Positions 1 through 11,000 of a stretch of 42,376 nucleotides of DNA are shown here, piece by piece (positions within the stretch are counted from its first letter, which is position 1; every line of letters begins with the position of its first letter). Under the pieces are notes generated by a model. It worked only from the letters and a program-made list of their open reading frames with translations, ran no database searches and had not been told where the DNA came from. Source of the stretch: Hofstenia miamia (taxonomy: Eukaryota; Xenacoelomorpha; Acoela; Hofsteniidae); the NCBI GenBank assembly GCA_900660155.1, contig CABFPE010000274.1, positions 251,802 through 294,177 of the forward strand. Direction: 5' to 3'. Position numbers and translations under genes: made by a program.

Positions 1-690
1 CTGGTCATTTAATTACCTGCAGCATTTTTACCAAAAACGAAAGTAAATGTTTCTTGAAACAAATCAATTCTATTTTTATTCATTCAACTAAGCATTATCA
101 GAGAAACAATTTATCGATAGACTTGCTAAATCTAAACTGGACATGTTTCTATACCTTTCAATCAATTGATGAAAAGTTAGAATTTATAAAGAAGAATCTG
201 ACTATGCTGTACGACAAACATTGTCCATTTACTAAAATTAAGAAACAAGATCAAACTCCATTTGTAAAGTAGAAGACATGGAATTCAAAAGAAACTAAAC
301 AGTTAATTAAAGAAAACCATAACATTGATGCAAACTATTGTAAAAATAGATGTCCAGAAAATCTCAAAAAATACAAAAAATTAAGAAATAGTGTATCAAA
401 TAAATTAAAATATGAGCTTAATGAATTTTTGACACGATCTTTTAAGGATGGAAAGAATGTAGCAAGAAAATGGCTATACATCATAAGCATAAGTGCTAAT
501 CACTTGATTTGTAAAACACAAAAAAGTAAATAAATTAATTTAAAAAAAATAAATAAAAAATTTCTACTGCAGAGTACAAAGCATCTAAACTATATTTACA
601 ATAAGTACAATTTGAACTTACTATCAGAAGTTTCTGTTTCACAAATCAAAACGCTATTTAATGACTATTTCCTCAACGAATTCGCAAATG
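1..690 (+). mobile_element. Non-LTR retrotransposon fragment (endonuclease-RT linker)
   Basis: The frame from 54 (72 codons, stop at 270) continues past the stop as KTWNSKETKQLIKENHNI and then a Lys/Asn-rich stretch with YKKLRNSVSNKLKYELNEF, ending near a YFLNEFANV segment at about 690. This is the pattern of the linker between endonuclease and reverse transcriptase in CR1/Jockey-type ORF2 (...PW.s.ei..li..R...YK.lRN.v...). Several stops show decay. It is a separate piece from the element starting near 1040. Confidence 0.6.
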
Positions 691-1059
691 TTTGATGTAA
701 AAAATATTAAATTTGTTATGATTGTAAACTATGTAAATATTGGTAATTAATTCAAAGTCCAAGCAAATTTATTGCGCAATATATTTATACAAAACATCTA
801 CGAACTAACACATGACAAAAAAATAAAATATAACAAATAATTACTACAGATTAATATGTACGATATATAATAATATAATCAATGTTTGTATAGGTGCTCA
901 ATGTTGGATGTATATTTCGAATGCATGAAGTGTATTACCGTCCCCTTATGTATATTGTTATATTAGAATAATTATAATTGGTGGGAACTCGTATGGTTTG
1001 AAAATTTTTACATTGTAAATTAACTTCAATTTTGTGAATAATATATTTATTGTTACCTA

Positions 1060-1922
1060 TTGTTCAATTTGATTGAAGTGGTTGTTTGTGACATGTCAAA
1101 GATAAGTAAAGCTCTTATTACTACATCAGCAAATATGAATACTTGTGAAGCCTGCAATCGTGAGAGAAAAAATAATGACGTTGGTATTCTTTGTGATAAT
1201 TGTGGTGAATGGTATCATGATATATGTGAAAATCTATCTAAGATTGACATAGAGACATTGGGAAGAATTCCAGGATCTTGCTGGCTTTGCAATAAATGTA
1301 TTCCAACTAAATCTACCTTTATTTCTAATATCAATTTAAATCAAGTTGTTAACGATATATAAAATACTGTCAATGATATTGAGAACAAACTGAATGAATG
1401 TTCATCAAATATGCATAAGTCTGCGCTATCTGCTTCCTCGCTTGCAAAACTGACCGAATCTCTTAATACAGTTAACAAAACTAAGACTGATAAACCAGTA
1501 ATGGTTTTGGTATTAGAATCCAAAATCTTGCTGAATCCAAAGCGAAAGACTTTTCTGAGCGCCTAGATGAGGACATGAAACAAGCTCAGAAAATGATTTC
1601 CTTTGTTGCTGGTGATAAGGATATCCCAATAACGGATTGTGTTCGTGTAGGAAAATTTGCTAACCAAAAGAAGAGAACCCTCATCATCTGTTTTCCCAGC
1701 ATTTAGTCTGTGAGGAAGGTGATGTCGAGAGCATCTAAGCTAAAAGACTATGATACAAGGCTGTTTGTATCTAAGGAACTAACCGAAGAGGAAAGGCAAT
1801 TAGAGAAGAAGCTTCTGAAAACGAGATATGATCTGATTCAAAGTGGGAAGGACAAGTCAAAGGTTAAACTTCGGAATCTAAAGTTATTTGTGGATGGTCG
1901 AGAATATAAACCTACCATGTGA
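1060..1922 (+). pseudogene. Retrotransposon ORF1 with PHD finger, broken
   Basis: The first 100 codons (to 1362) carry a Cys4-His-Cys3 PHD zinc finger: CEAC, CDNCGEWYHDIC, then CWLCNKC. A TAA stop follows. The same product continues in other frames: a stretch with AKDFSERLDEDMKQAQKMI near 1540, RVGKFANQKKRTLIICFPSI near 1650, and from 1710 a 70-codon frame with KLKDYDTRLFVSKELTEEER ending at 1922. ORF1 proteins of this kind bind the element RNA; the PHD finger's role is not established. At least two frameshifts or stops make it non-functional. Confidence 0.75.
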
Positions 1923-1933
1923 CTAGACAACCC

Positions 1934-2100
1934 CTTTTCTTTTATGCTGCTTAACTCTCGGTCAATAAAGAAACCTAATGCCGTCTATCATTTATCTTGT
2001 GACATATCCGTAAATTCCCTTTCTGCCTGCTTTATAACAGAAACTTGATTATGCGAAGATATTGATGATTCGTTTGTATCTATATCTAACTTCACATTTT
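1934..2100 (+). pseudogene. Start of retrotransposon endonuclease domain
   Basis: Just after ORF1, the sequence encodes LLNSRSIKKPNAVYHLSCDI and FITETxLCEDIDDSF. This is the N-terminal part of an apurinic-type endonuclease (LNaRSI...D...ITETWL). A stop replaces the Trp of ETWL. The rest of the domain is gone. Confidence 0.6.
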
Positions 2101-2104
2101 CACA

Positions 2105-3143
2105 TTGCTGCATATATTGCTGATCCTGTTTGTTCATTATTCAAACTTTCATTTTACTGTGATGTGTTTCCTGATGCATGGAAAATCGCTAACGCCTATT
2201 CTTTCTCAGGTGTTTGAAAGAATGGTATATGACAAATATGTTTCTAAATCATATCACAGATCATTAAGTCCTTTACAGTTTGGTTTTCGTAAGCAAAGTT
2301 CAACAGCATGCGCATTAATAAAGATCCTGCATCAGATGTACAAATTCAGGAGTAGCCATGACTATTGCCGAGTAATTACGCTGGACATGTCTAAAGCATC
2401 CGACACAGTTAGCCACACAGCAATTATTGACGGTCTATCTAGATTGAATCCTCCCATCAATCCTCATATTATGAAGTCGTATACCAGTTTCCTCACCAGA
2501 AGAAGCCACTTCACCACTATAAATGGCCAACATTCTGCAGTTCGTTACATTGAACTTGGAGTTCCTCAAGGAACCATCAGTGGTCCTGTTTTTGTTAACT
2601 GTGCTGTCGATAACACCTATCAAATAGAAGACACAGCGAACTTCTCGTTATCAGCTTTTGCTGACGATAATACTTTTATTGTACCTGGCTTGTACGATGT
2701 TGGAGACAAAAGCAATTTTGTAATCAATTCTCTTGAGGCTCATTTTTTATCCAAGAACCTTCATTTTAATCATAGCAAGACAAATATACTTCTCATTAAC
2801 TTTGGTCAAAACTCTATCCCTGAGTTGCAAGATATCACACAACAATCTGTAGTGAAATTCCTTGGTGTGTACTTTGACAAGGCACTCATTTTCCCATCAC
2901 ATCAGGAGCATGGCTAAAAAAGCTACTAGTAAGTTGTATTTATTGCTGAAATTGAAACATCTTGGATTTAGCCAATATGAACTACAAACAGTATACTATG
3001 CATTAGTTATGGCCTCGCTAACATATTGTTGTTCAGTTTGGGGAGGTTCCTCAAAATCCCTTATGCAGCTCTTAGATAAAGTTCAGAAAAAGCTTTGCGC
3101 CTTAAAATTATATCAAATTATACCCCTATTGAAAAAATCATAA
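2105..3143 (+). pseudogene. Reverse transcriptase of the CR1-like element, broken
   Basis: The frame 2105-2917 (270 codons) has RT blocks: SQVFERMVYDKYVSKSYHRS, LQFGFRKQSSTACALI, VITLDMSKASDTVSH (usual Phe/Tyr-Asp changed to Ser-Asp), VPQGTISGPV and the catalytic FADDNT box. A frameshift near 2890 moves the continuation to the frame 2862-3143 (HIRSMAKKATSKLYLLLKLK, SLTYCCSVWG), the usual C-terminal region. Upstream, VFPDAWKIANAY lies in another frame, so a deletion joins the linker to RT. Not able to encode a working enzyme as read. Confidence 0.85.
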
Positions 3144-3335
3144 CCAAAGTTGATAATAGGCTTCTTCAGCAGATACTGACTTGAGAATCATGTACTGCAA
3201 GATATTCTGCCTCAACGCTCACATTATGGAGATAGTCGACTGCGTGAGAGGCTCCCTGGAGTAATAAAAACCAACTGAACGAGAACTTTCTCTATTTCCA
3301 TATCGGCTCCATCGTGGAATGAAAATCTAGTATTT
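3144..3335 (+). pseudogene. 3' coding remnant of the CR1-like element
   Basis: Past the last open frame the coding pattern persists across frames: DNRLLQQIL, then HVLQDILPQRSHYGDSRLRE and PGVIKTN. This resembles the conserved tail of CR1-type ORF2. Confidence 0.5.
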
Positions 3336-3339
3336 CTAT

Positions 3340-4433
3340 AAATTAAATGGATGTTTTTATTTGTTTTAAAATAAAAGTTTATTATTAGAATAAATTATTT
3401 CAATTTTTTTCTAAACTTTTTATAGTTTTTTCTATTCGCTTTTAATCTAAATTATTCCACAATTTTATTGATAGGTGATGAAACATTTGAATTTTTATCT
3501 AAACAGAAATTTTTGCGATCGCTCATTTAAATTAATATAGTCATTATGGAAAAGGAGAGATGTTTGTAGAGATTTGAATTTAAATAAGATAGATAGCATA
3601 TATGTAGATGAATTTGGTAGAACGGAGATAATATATATTTATTACGATATGCTGATGCTTCGTCATGCTTTTGTGCAAAGTTTAGAGTTTTTATGCACCA
3701 ATTAAATGTCTTTGATAGAGGCATACGAGGTTTCGAATTTAGGTTAGTTAAAAGAACAGTAATGAGACAAAGTATTGATCCGTTGTTTATATTACATTGT
3801 GATAAAGACATCTACTGCCTGCAGTCATTTTTGTATCTTAATCAGTAGAAATTTTTCAAATTATAATTCATTATCTATCTCCTAAATAGCTGACTGACTC
3901 TTTGGTTTATTGGCTTATTATCTATCTTAAGTTTTATATCACTGATTAGGTTTCTTTGTGCATTCGGTTAGAAAATTAGAAATTGTGTTTTTTTCAATAT
4001 TTAGTTTTAGTTGATTGTTTGTAAAATAATAGTTTAATTTTTCTACATCTGTTTGGAGGTTTTTTTGTAGCATCAAAAGCATTTTAATAATAATAAAAGC
4101 AAATCGAACTATTCAAATCAAATCCACATAGTATTGCGCAAAATTGCAATGGCAATTAAAACTATTTTAGATTTGTAAACGGCAAAATGAAATCTTTGTT
4201 GGTTACCTCGTTTTAAGTCACTATAGATACTGTAATTTTTATTTAACTGCATAAACCACTTATTAATAAATAAAATCAACTAGAAATTTTAATGGAAAGT
4301 AAACATCGATAATAAAACTAGTTCACAATTTTTAAATTTTTATTAATAGTGAGTGCAATCATTCAACTGGAAATTTTAAAATTTTTTTGTATATACTCAC
4401 TTTTATCTAGCAAGTCTAAAAGTAGATATAAGA
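3340..4433. other. AT-rich stretch without a supported gene
   Basis: Very AT-rich. One 94-codon minus-strand frame (3527-3811) has no recognisable motif. I see no repeat or RNA gene. Confidence 0.6.
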
Positions 4434-5171
4434 TAAGATCAGACAATCTTTATTAAGAGAAGGTAAAGCAATTAATACAAACTGATGGCTTCTCAAAAAT
4501 AGCGTCATTAAAAAAAAACAAAATCATACTATTTACAAACCTATACATTGCTAAGAAGGCTAAGAATAAGTCTACATTCTAGTAATTGTGTAATTGCTAT
4601 TATAGAATTTGTACCCTGTCCAAGATCTTCCTGAGATGAATTTTTGCTTAAGAATAAATCTTTTCACACTATTTCGGAATTCTTTCAGTTTTGTAATATG
4701 CTTAATTTCGTTAGGTAGATTATTCCATTGCCTTGTGGCTACGTTTAAAAATGAATTTTCTTTGACTTTACGTCTGAACCTAGTGACAACATATTTCTTA
4801 GACCGTCTATTGAAAGTTTTCTTGAATTCAGGGAGATTTATCTTATCATAAGGCGGAATTTCGTTAGCAGCTTTGAAAAATAATGTAGCAATATTGATTT
4901 GTATTAATTGTTGAGGAGAAGGACACGTTTCCAAAATATAATTTTTGGTGTTACTAGAATTTCTTTTGCAAACATTTAAAGCCCATTTATATTGCAGCTG
5001 AAGTTTATTTATCAATGATGTGCTCAAATTTGAAAATAGTACACTCCCGTAATTTAGGTGGCTCATAACAAATGCGTGGAATAGCTGAATTATTGCATGA
5101 GGAGGTAATAGGTCAGCAACCTCAATCAATTTTAAGAATGATATCAGGATCCTTATATTCAGGATTTGCAT
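4434..5171 (-). mobile_element. 3' end of a second non-LTR retrotransposon
   Basis: A 199-codon minus-strand frame (5171-4572) is the C-terminal part of a non-LTR ORF2, after the RT catalytic boxes: FHAFVMSHLNYGSVLFSNLS, then LINKLQLQYKWAL, and near the end NVATRQWNNLPNEIKHI and LKEFRNSVKRFIL. The order (HLnYG..l, kLq.lQ, WN.LP..ik) is typical. Downstream a short 3' UTR ends in aataaagattgtctgatct with repeated tctta, probably the element's 3' tail near 4434. The rest of the element is absent (5' truncation). It differs from the 1-3.3 kb family and runs on the opposite strand. Confidence 0.75.
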
Positions 5172-5444
5172 TTATTATTGAATTTGAAGTTGATTATTAA
5201 TGGAAATATAAACAAGTTTCGAAAATGACAACATTTCAAAAAATAAAGTGGAATTAACTGCAGAGGAATATTAAAATTTCAATTCTCTCACGGAAAGTCT
5301 GCATTGTACTTTAGCCAAAAGTTATGAACGGCATATGCATTTAAATGACGTTGGTTATAAGCAACATGTTAATATTAAGCATCGAAAGATATATTTAAAA
5401 GAAGCTATTACAATGAAAATGAAAATGAATTATTTTTTGTTTAC
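5172..5444. other. No supported feature
   Basis: AT-rich sequence without a recognisable reading frame. Confidence 0.5.
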
Positions 5445-5499
5445 ATAAAGTCACTTCTTTTTATGACATCAAAGTAGTGAGTGTAGAATGCCTAAACAC
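5445..5499. repeat. Dispersed repeat, copy 1
   Basis: Shares atgacatcaaagta and flanking blocks (AAAGTCAC...CTTCTT; GAA.GCCTAAA) with 27123-27186 in the same orientation. Non-coding; probably part of a short interspersed or MITE-type repeat. Confidence 0.5.
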
Positions 5500-5566
5500 A
5501 AGAAATTTTAGAGATAAAAAACAAAATGACAGCAAAAATCCATATGCATTCAGGGCCAACTGTTTC

Positions 5567-5735
5567 GTTCATTGGGCTACGATTTGACTATGTGATTGGT
5601 CACATGTGATCAGCTACATTTAAAAGCGTGACACCCTACGGCCGTGGTATGTAATTACAATTGCAATGCAGTCTAACCACTTACTGGTGATGCGATTTTG
5701 TAATTGATCTTGCAACCAATCACATAGTCTAACGA
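5567..5735. repeat. Inverted-repeat element, MITE-like
   Basis: gactatgtgattggt (5587-5601) reappears inverted as accaatcacatagtc (5715-5729), so the 143-bp unit can fold back. The right part also resembles 33336-33440 inverted (GTTAGACTA...GTGATTGGTT, AATCGCAT). No target duplication was established. Confidence 0.5.
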
Positions 5736-6060
5736 TAGGCTTAGGCTGAAAGACATTTTAGTTAATTCAGTAAATAACCCCCCCAAACCTTGACATTATT
5801 TGTACATTAAAATTAAAGTGATATGTAACCTTAATTGATAATAATAAAGACAAACTGATTAACATAAATATGAAGTTGTAGGAAACTAGAGAAAAATTAC
5901 TCTATACCGGGCCTCCGGAATGCCTTGAAAACCAGAGTAAACGTCTACAATTTCTAATGTTTGTAACCACTGATGTAGACATTGAGGGACAGGCGGGGGC
6001 ACCTCCACATATTTATACGCCAGTAAAGGATTTGTTTATAATTTATATTTGTCAGGATTG

Positions 6061-6118
6061 TAGTGGGACAGCCTTTTCTTGTCCCATTTCCATCCCACGT
6101 TTCACAACAACCCTGTTA
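6061..6118. repeat. Short direct repeat, copy 1
   Basis: GTGGGACA...CTTGTCCCAT..CCATCCCACGTTTCACAACAACcCTG, repeated with changes at 6361-6420. It is richer in G and C than its surroundings. The two copies bracket about 240 bp and may be ends of one degenerate element. Confidence 0.5.
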
Positions 6119-6360
6119 GGCATTTAATTTATAGCACATTATCTTAATTTTAAAGACAGGAAACAAATGTGAATTTCTCAAAATATTTTAGGAAGCTAAA
6201 TCATTTGATACAAAGGTGCCGAAATATTCTGAAATTAAGATATTGATAAACAATGAGAAAGCAAGTGTTTAAAACACCGTTTCAAACATGTTTTTTCCAG
6301 GCAACCCTGTATAAGCATAAATTCAGAAAGGACATTCCGGCAAAATTTCGTCCCACGACT

Positions 6361-6420
6361 GGTCCCATGGGACGAGTGGGAATGCTTCCTTGTCCCATCC
6401 CATGTCTCACGACAACTCTG
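6361..6420. repeat. Short direct repeat, copy 2
   Basis: Second copy of the GTCCCAT/CATGTCTCACGACAAC block at 6061-6118. The 96-codon frame across it (6253-6543) has no recognisable domain and reads through the repeat, so I do not call it a gene. Confidence 0.5.
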
Positions 6421-6544
6421 ATATTTGCGCTCTCATATCAAACAAAAAGCATACCATCGCAATTGCCCGACTTTAAAAACAGAATTGTTAACACTGCTCA
6501 AGAAATCGCAAATTCTAATAGTAGTTGCACAACTACTTGCTAGG

Positions 6545-7874
6545 TTGCAGTATTTTCTTTAAAATGAGTGAGCTCACATTCAACCTCAATATTGTTGAAA
6601 ATAATGGACATCATGTGAAACCTTTCAAATTTTCTTTAACCTCAGTATGTGTATATTTGAAAAAAAATGTTTAATTAGTTTGGTTGTGATTATTTTGAAG
6701 ATCATTCTTAAAATTTCCATATTTTTAAAATACGCGGTATATTTAAAAGAACTTTAACTTAAAAAATACATATCTAGTTCTCAAAATTACGATTCTTGGA
6801 CTGACTTACGATCCGACAAGTGAATAAGCATTTCTGAAATATTTGACCAATCGACCCGTTCACACACTTATCAATATATCACATCAACTATACGGCAGAT
6901 CAAAAAAATTCAACAGATATTTAAGGATTCATAACTATTTATGAACTTATCGAAACTCTATGGAATTGAAAACAGTTGTTGAAAATTATGGACAAGCAAA
7001 TAATACCCAAAAATTTCACTTTGATGTTGATTGTACATAATGTAAGCAGACGTCAAATTTTATTGCACAGTACATTATATTATTTTAAATTTTAAACCAG
7101 ATTTAGCAAATTTTCGCTTAAACCAAGCATGTTTTTATGAACATTTTACACTTGAAAATTAAAATTTAATAAAATAAGGTATACATCACAAACATATAAA
7201 TCCGAAAAAAATTGTAATCAATTTCTTGTCATACTAAATAAAATGATTTATTCGTATTAAGAATTCATCGACTAAGTTCTATAAAATGTGCTTTCATATT
7301 AAACTAAAGCATTTTACCAAGGTTCGTTTAAACAAATATGTTCAACTTTTATGCTGAACTTAAAAAACTTTAAAATTCTATTTATAATGGTTCTATTGAT
7401 AACTAATGTAGAAAACATTGACAGTAGATTAATATGTTCGATTTGGTTAAATCTGGGTAATGTGCATTTATTATGAGTATTTCGATTAGAATCTGTGATT
7501 TAGGTATTGGAACATCACATTCATCCAAACCATATGTAGTATATTGATTGTGTGAGGCATCCAGCCTAAATATTTTCAGCATATTCATCTTTGCCTCCCA
7601 AAAACCAGCATACTACAAAAAACCTAGTACACAGTAGACAAAACAAACCTTTAAAATTAATCCGCTGTAATGATGTGCACGATACTACACTGGCATTCAC
7701 AAGAAACACCTTCAAAAATGTAATAAACATATCAAGAATATTTAGTGCTTTCATTTTTTCAACGTAAATTTAACAATACAATAAATATAATGCCCAAATC
7801 ATGGAAATACTATACATCACGAAGCAAATTTAAATAATAAAGGCGGAAAGACGCTTAGTAAACAAATATTTTAC
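6545..7874. other. 3' flank of DNPEP copy A, AT-rich
   Basis: The missing C-terminal exon of copy A should lie here or further left. Several TTTAG-like acceptors exist on the minus strand, but none is followed by a frame I could match to the family's end. Minus-strand frames at 7403-7588 and 7566-7754 have no recognisable motif. Confidence 0.5.
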
Positions 7875-8042
7875 CTTGCACAAATCAATCCCAGATACAA
7901 GATCCTGGCAAGCAAGTGTCTCTCTTATTGAATGCATGCTAAGACACGGAATTCCCATATCAACTGTTGTGATGCCCAACTTAGCAGACATTATTGGCCC
8001 AATAGTGCTACCGCAGGGAGAATCATTACGAACGGAAAACTC
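7875..8042 (-). CDS. DNPEP: DNPEP copy A exon (C-terminal catalytic His)
   Basis: 56 codons with [20 protein letters not shown] and [18 protein letters not shown]. The His of MHSIRE is the last zinc ligand. Ends ...GIDLCK with donor AAG|gtaaaat. The family normally has about 10-18 more residues, which must lie in another exon; I could not pick it out of the AT-rich sequence below 7875. Confidence 0.94.
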
Positions 8043-11000
8043 CTAAATAAAACAAAAAAAGAATAGAATTTACGCAATTTCAAATGTGTTCGAAATTGAA
8101 ACAAGTTGATACAAAAATTTATGAATAACAAAGAAAGATTTCATGATCCTGACGCAGTGGAACTTACATGCTACTAACATATCAACGAAAGTACAATGGC
8201 GAACACTAAATAACATGAATTACAACTTAAGTGTATATATATATATACAAAAATATTATTAAAATAGTTTATACACAGGATGTATAGTGAAACCTCTAAA
8301 TATCATCATATATTAGTATGTGTGTTTGAGGGTTATATTCCCTTCACTGTGATTGGGATGAGATGATCAACTTTCTAAATGTCTTAGAGATAATGCAAAA
8401 TATGATTAAATATTTTTATTTAAGAAGAAGCAAAATATTAAGTTTCTTTAAAGTCGATCTCTCAATAAAGTGACTGGTATGTTCCGTCAAGAAGTATCTT
8501 CGAGAACGGATTGCATTGAAGTCTTGAAGAGACGTTTATTTCGCTATTGCGAATATCTGAGCGAAAATGATCCAAACCAAGGAAGACCCTTACATGGAAG
8601 TCAAAAATTGAATAAACGACGAATTAAAAAGAAACTCGTTTAACCGATGATGCATTATAATTAGGAAGATAAATAATTGTTGGTGCAGAAAATGGTGCTG
8701 TAAATACGGTGGTGAAGAACGTCAGAAAGTCTTCCAAAAGTGTTCCAGTAGTTGTCGGGCTTTTACAAATTTTGAAGGCAACACCACAAAATAGTTTATC
8801 ATTTATCGGGTCCTTACATTAAACGATGGGGAACCTGGATAGAAGTAATTATTTATATTGCGAAGCATTGGGGACCCTTAAAAGAACTTTTCGTAACAGT
8901 TCCCGAGAATGCTTGTGCGGGAATCTACAACCGCTTCTCACGTTGGTTTCGTAGCATCACTGAAGTTTTTGCTGGGATGCAATAAGGCCTCAGAATGTTC
9001 GGATTTCTTCATTCGAAGGCGCATCATATTATGGATGATGTGTTTTCTAAGTTTATGGAACACCAATTGACAAAAAATTTAGTTATTACTGCCCATTTGA
9101 AATTTTAAGAAAAACGAGGAGTTGGCAGAGATCTACCAGTTGGGACAAGGCCACGGAATCACAGAACCAAGAGACATCGAGATTTACAGTTTCTCACTAT
9201 GTACTTCTGGAATTAAATGGTTCTTGCTGTTACAAGCATTTTTAGAAAATCAGACACATTCCTGAAGAAACTCTAACTAAACTCTTATTTATTGAATACA
9301 AAAAGCCTAAATTTGATAAATTTAGTGTTCCGCCAAAATTCATATTTTTCCCGCCAAATATAAGATAATTCATTTTAAATTGTATGCTAAATTATAATGC
9401 ATTTGCATTCATTGCAATTATGCTGTTATATCAAATCATTAGGGGGTAATAAGTGTAATTGAAAAATGAAAGTATTTATGCCTGCAAAGGAACATTTTCC
9501 ATTGCTGCACATTCTCGAAGAATTGCACCACTAAGAGCAGTTGTCGCGTATCTCTGATTAGCGTTCCACTTCAAAACAGGACCCTAAAATTCAGTATTAC
9601 ATGTGAGAGGAAATTTACAAATAACCTTGTTAAGTAAAGGGCGGTGATATTCCTCGTGCTTTTCCCTAAAGAATAGAAATATTGAATTATTAGAATATAT
9701 AATAGTTACTGCCAATATTTGAGACAAGAAAAAATAGATCAACATTTATGTGCTGTATAGAAATATTTAAACTGATATTTACTTGTAGTTTGGGTGAACA
9801 GCGTGGGCCATGTCAAATGAGAACAAGAAAGACTTTCTCAAGGCTGTACTAAAGTTGCTTCCAGATACATCTCGGAAAACTATCTCAGTAAACAACGACT
9901 CAGCTCCCTGTGCAGAAGCTGAGCCAACTTCTTCATTGTCATACAATGAAGCCATGCATATTCCCGATTCATCAAAACCATTTTGAACCAAATGAAGTAA
10001 GGCCTAAAAATATTGCCGTCATTAACTACTATATATATATATATATATATATAATGACATGTATATATACAAATATAGCCCGTTATGTACAAATTAAATA
10101 TTTCCCATAACATGTCTTCCCACATCAATTCTTTCAAAATTTAAAGAATAGTCGTTTGAAAAATATGTTCTTAGCATAAACAGTGACATTTAATTTTGCG
10201 CTATAGAATTTGACAAAACACGTTATCTGTATAACTTTTATGCCACCGCAAGTTGTTTTAATTCTACTGCCAACCACCGCAATTGTGTTAATCGCTACCG
10301 CGATGTGCCGCACCGCCGCATACCGCGGTATTCCGTGGTATTACCTCACGGCACTCAACTCTAGTAAATATATAGAACCAAATTGGAGAATTATATTCAC
10401 AATAAAATTTAAATAAATGAAATGCAATAAAGCAACATGTAAAAAGTACCCATTGTATATGTAAACCATACATATAAGTTATAGTATATGTTTCCATGTA
10501 GATATAGAAGTATATACATGTTTTCTATTGATTTAATCGAAGCGAAAAATAGCTGTCATTGCTTGATTCAAAACTTAGTGATTGAATGATAATTTAACAT
10601 AAAAACTGCTGTCAAGTAATAAATAAATAATTCAAAAATTTAAATGGTATAGGATAGTTTAGGTCGATTGATTCACCTGAAAGTTCTAACTAAAATATTC
10701 CTGAACTTTGAGTTGTGTACAAGCATAGCACATAGAAATACATTAAAAGTCGAATATTTAGGGAAACTATTGCAAATATATATTATCTAAAAACAAAGAA
10801 TTTTATAAAAGTGTCAATTGAACCACTTCCCATTCAACGACAAACAGAATTACTCATGGAAGATAATTGCATATTGCCTGTTACAAGCTAGCAACAATTT
10901 TACATGTTTTATTTTAGTTATTTACAGGTTCTAAGTTAAATTCAGCAAACTCCTTACTAAAAAATGTGTTTCCTTTCTTTTGGTTAGAAAAAAAATATTT

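Larger units (their letters stand above)
1040..3340 (+). mobile_element. CR1-like non-LTR retrotransposon, internally deleted
   Basis: Parts appear in the right order for a non-LTR element: ORF1 with a PHD finger (1060-1922), the start of the endonuclease (about 1934-2100), then the reverse transcriptase and C-terminal region (2105-3143) and a further 3' coding remnant to about 3330. The central endonuclease and N-terminal RT are missing, apparently by internal deletion. Frameshifts and stops break every part. I see no poly(A) tail or target duplication. The clade is inferred from the PHD-bearing ORF1 and RT layout; a Jockey-superfamily relative is possible. Confidence 0.75.

Noticed and set aside
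2435..2623. Minus-strand frame within the reverse transcriptase
   Set aside because: Antisense shadow of the RT coding sequence.
4609..4851. Plus-strand 80-codon frame
   Set aside because: Antisense shadow of the minus-strand non-LTR C-terminal region.
6253..6543. 96-codon plus-strand frame with GPMGRVGMLPCPIP
   Set aside because: It reads through a degenerate non-coding repeat that also occurs at 6061.
7403..7754. Minus-strand frames as the missing last exon of DNPEP copy A
   Set aside because: No segment after a plausible acceptor resembles the family's C-terminal helix.
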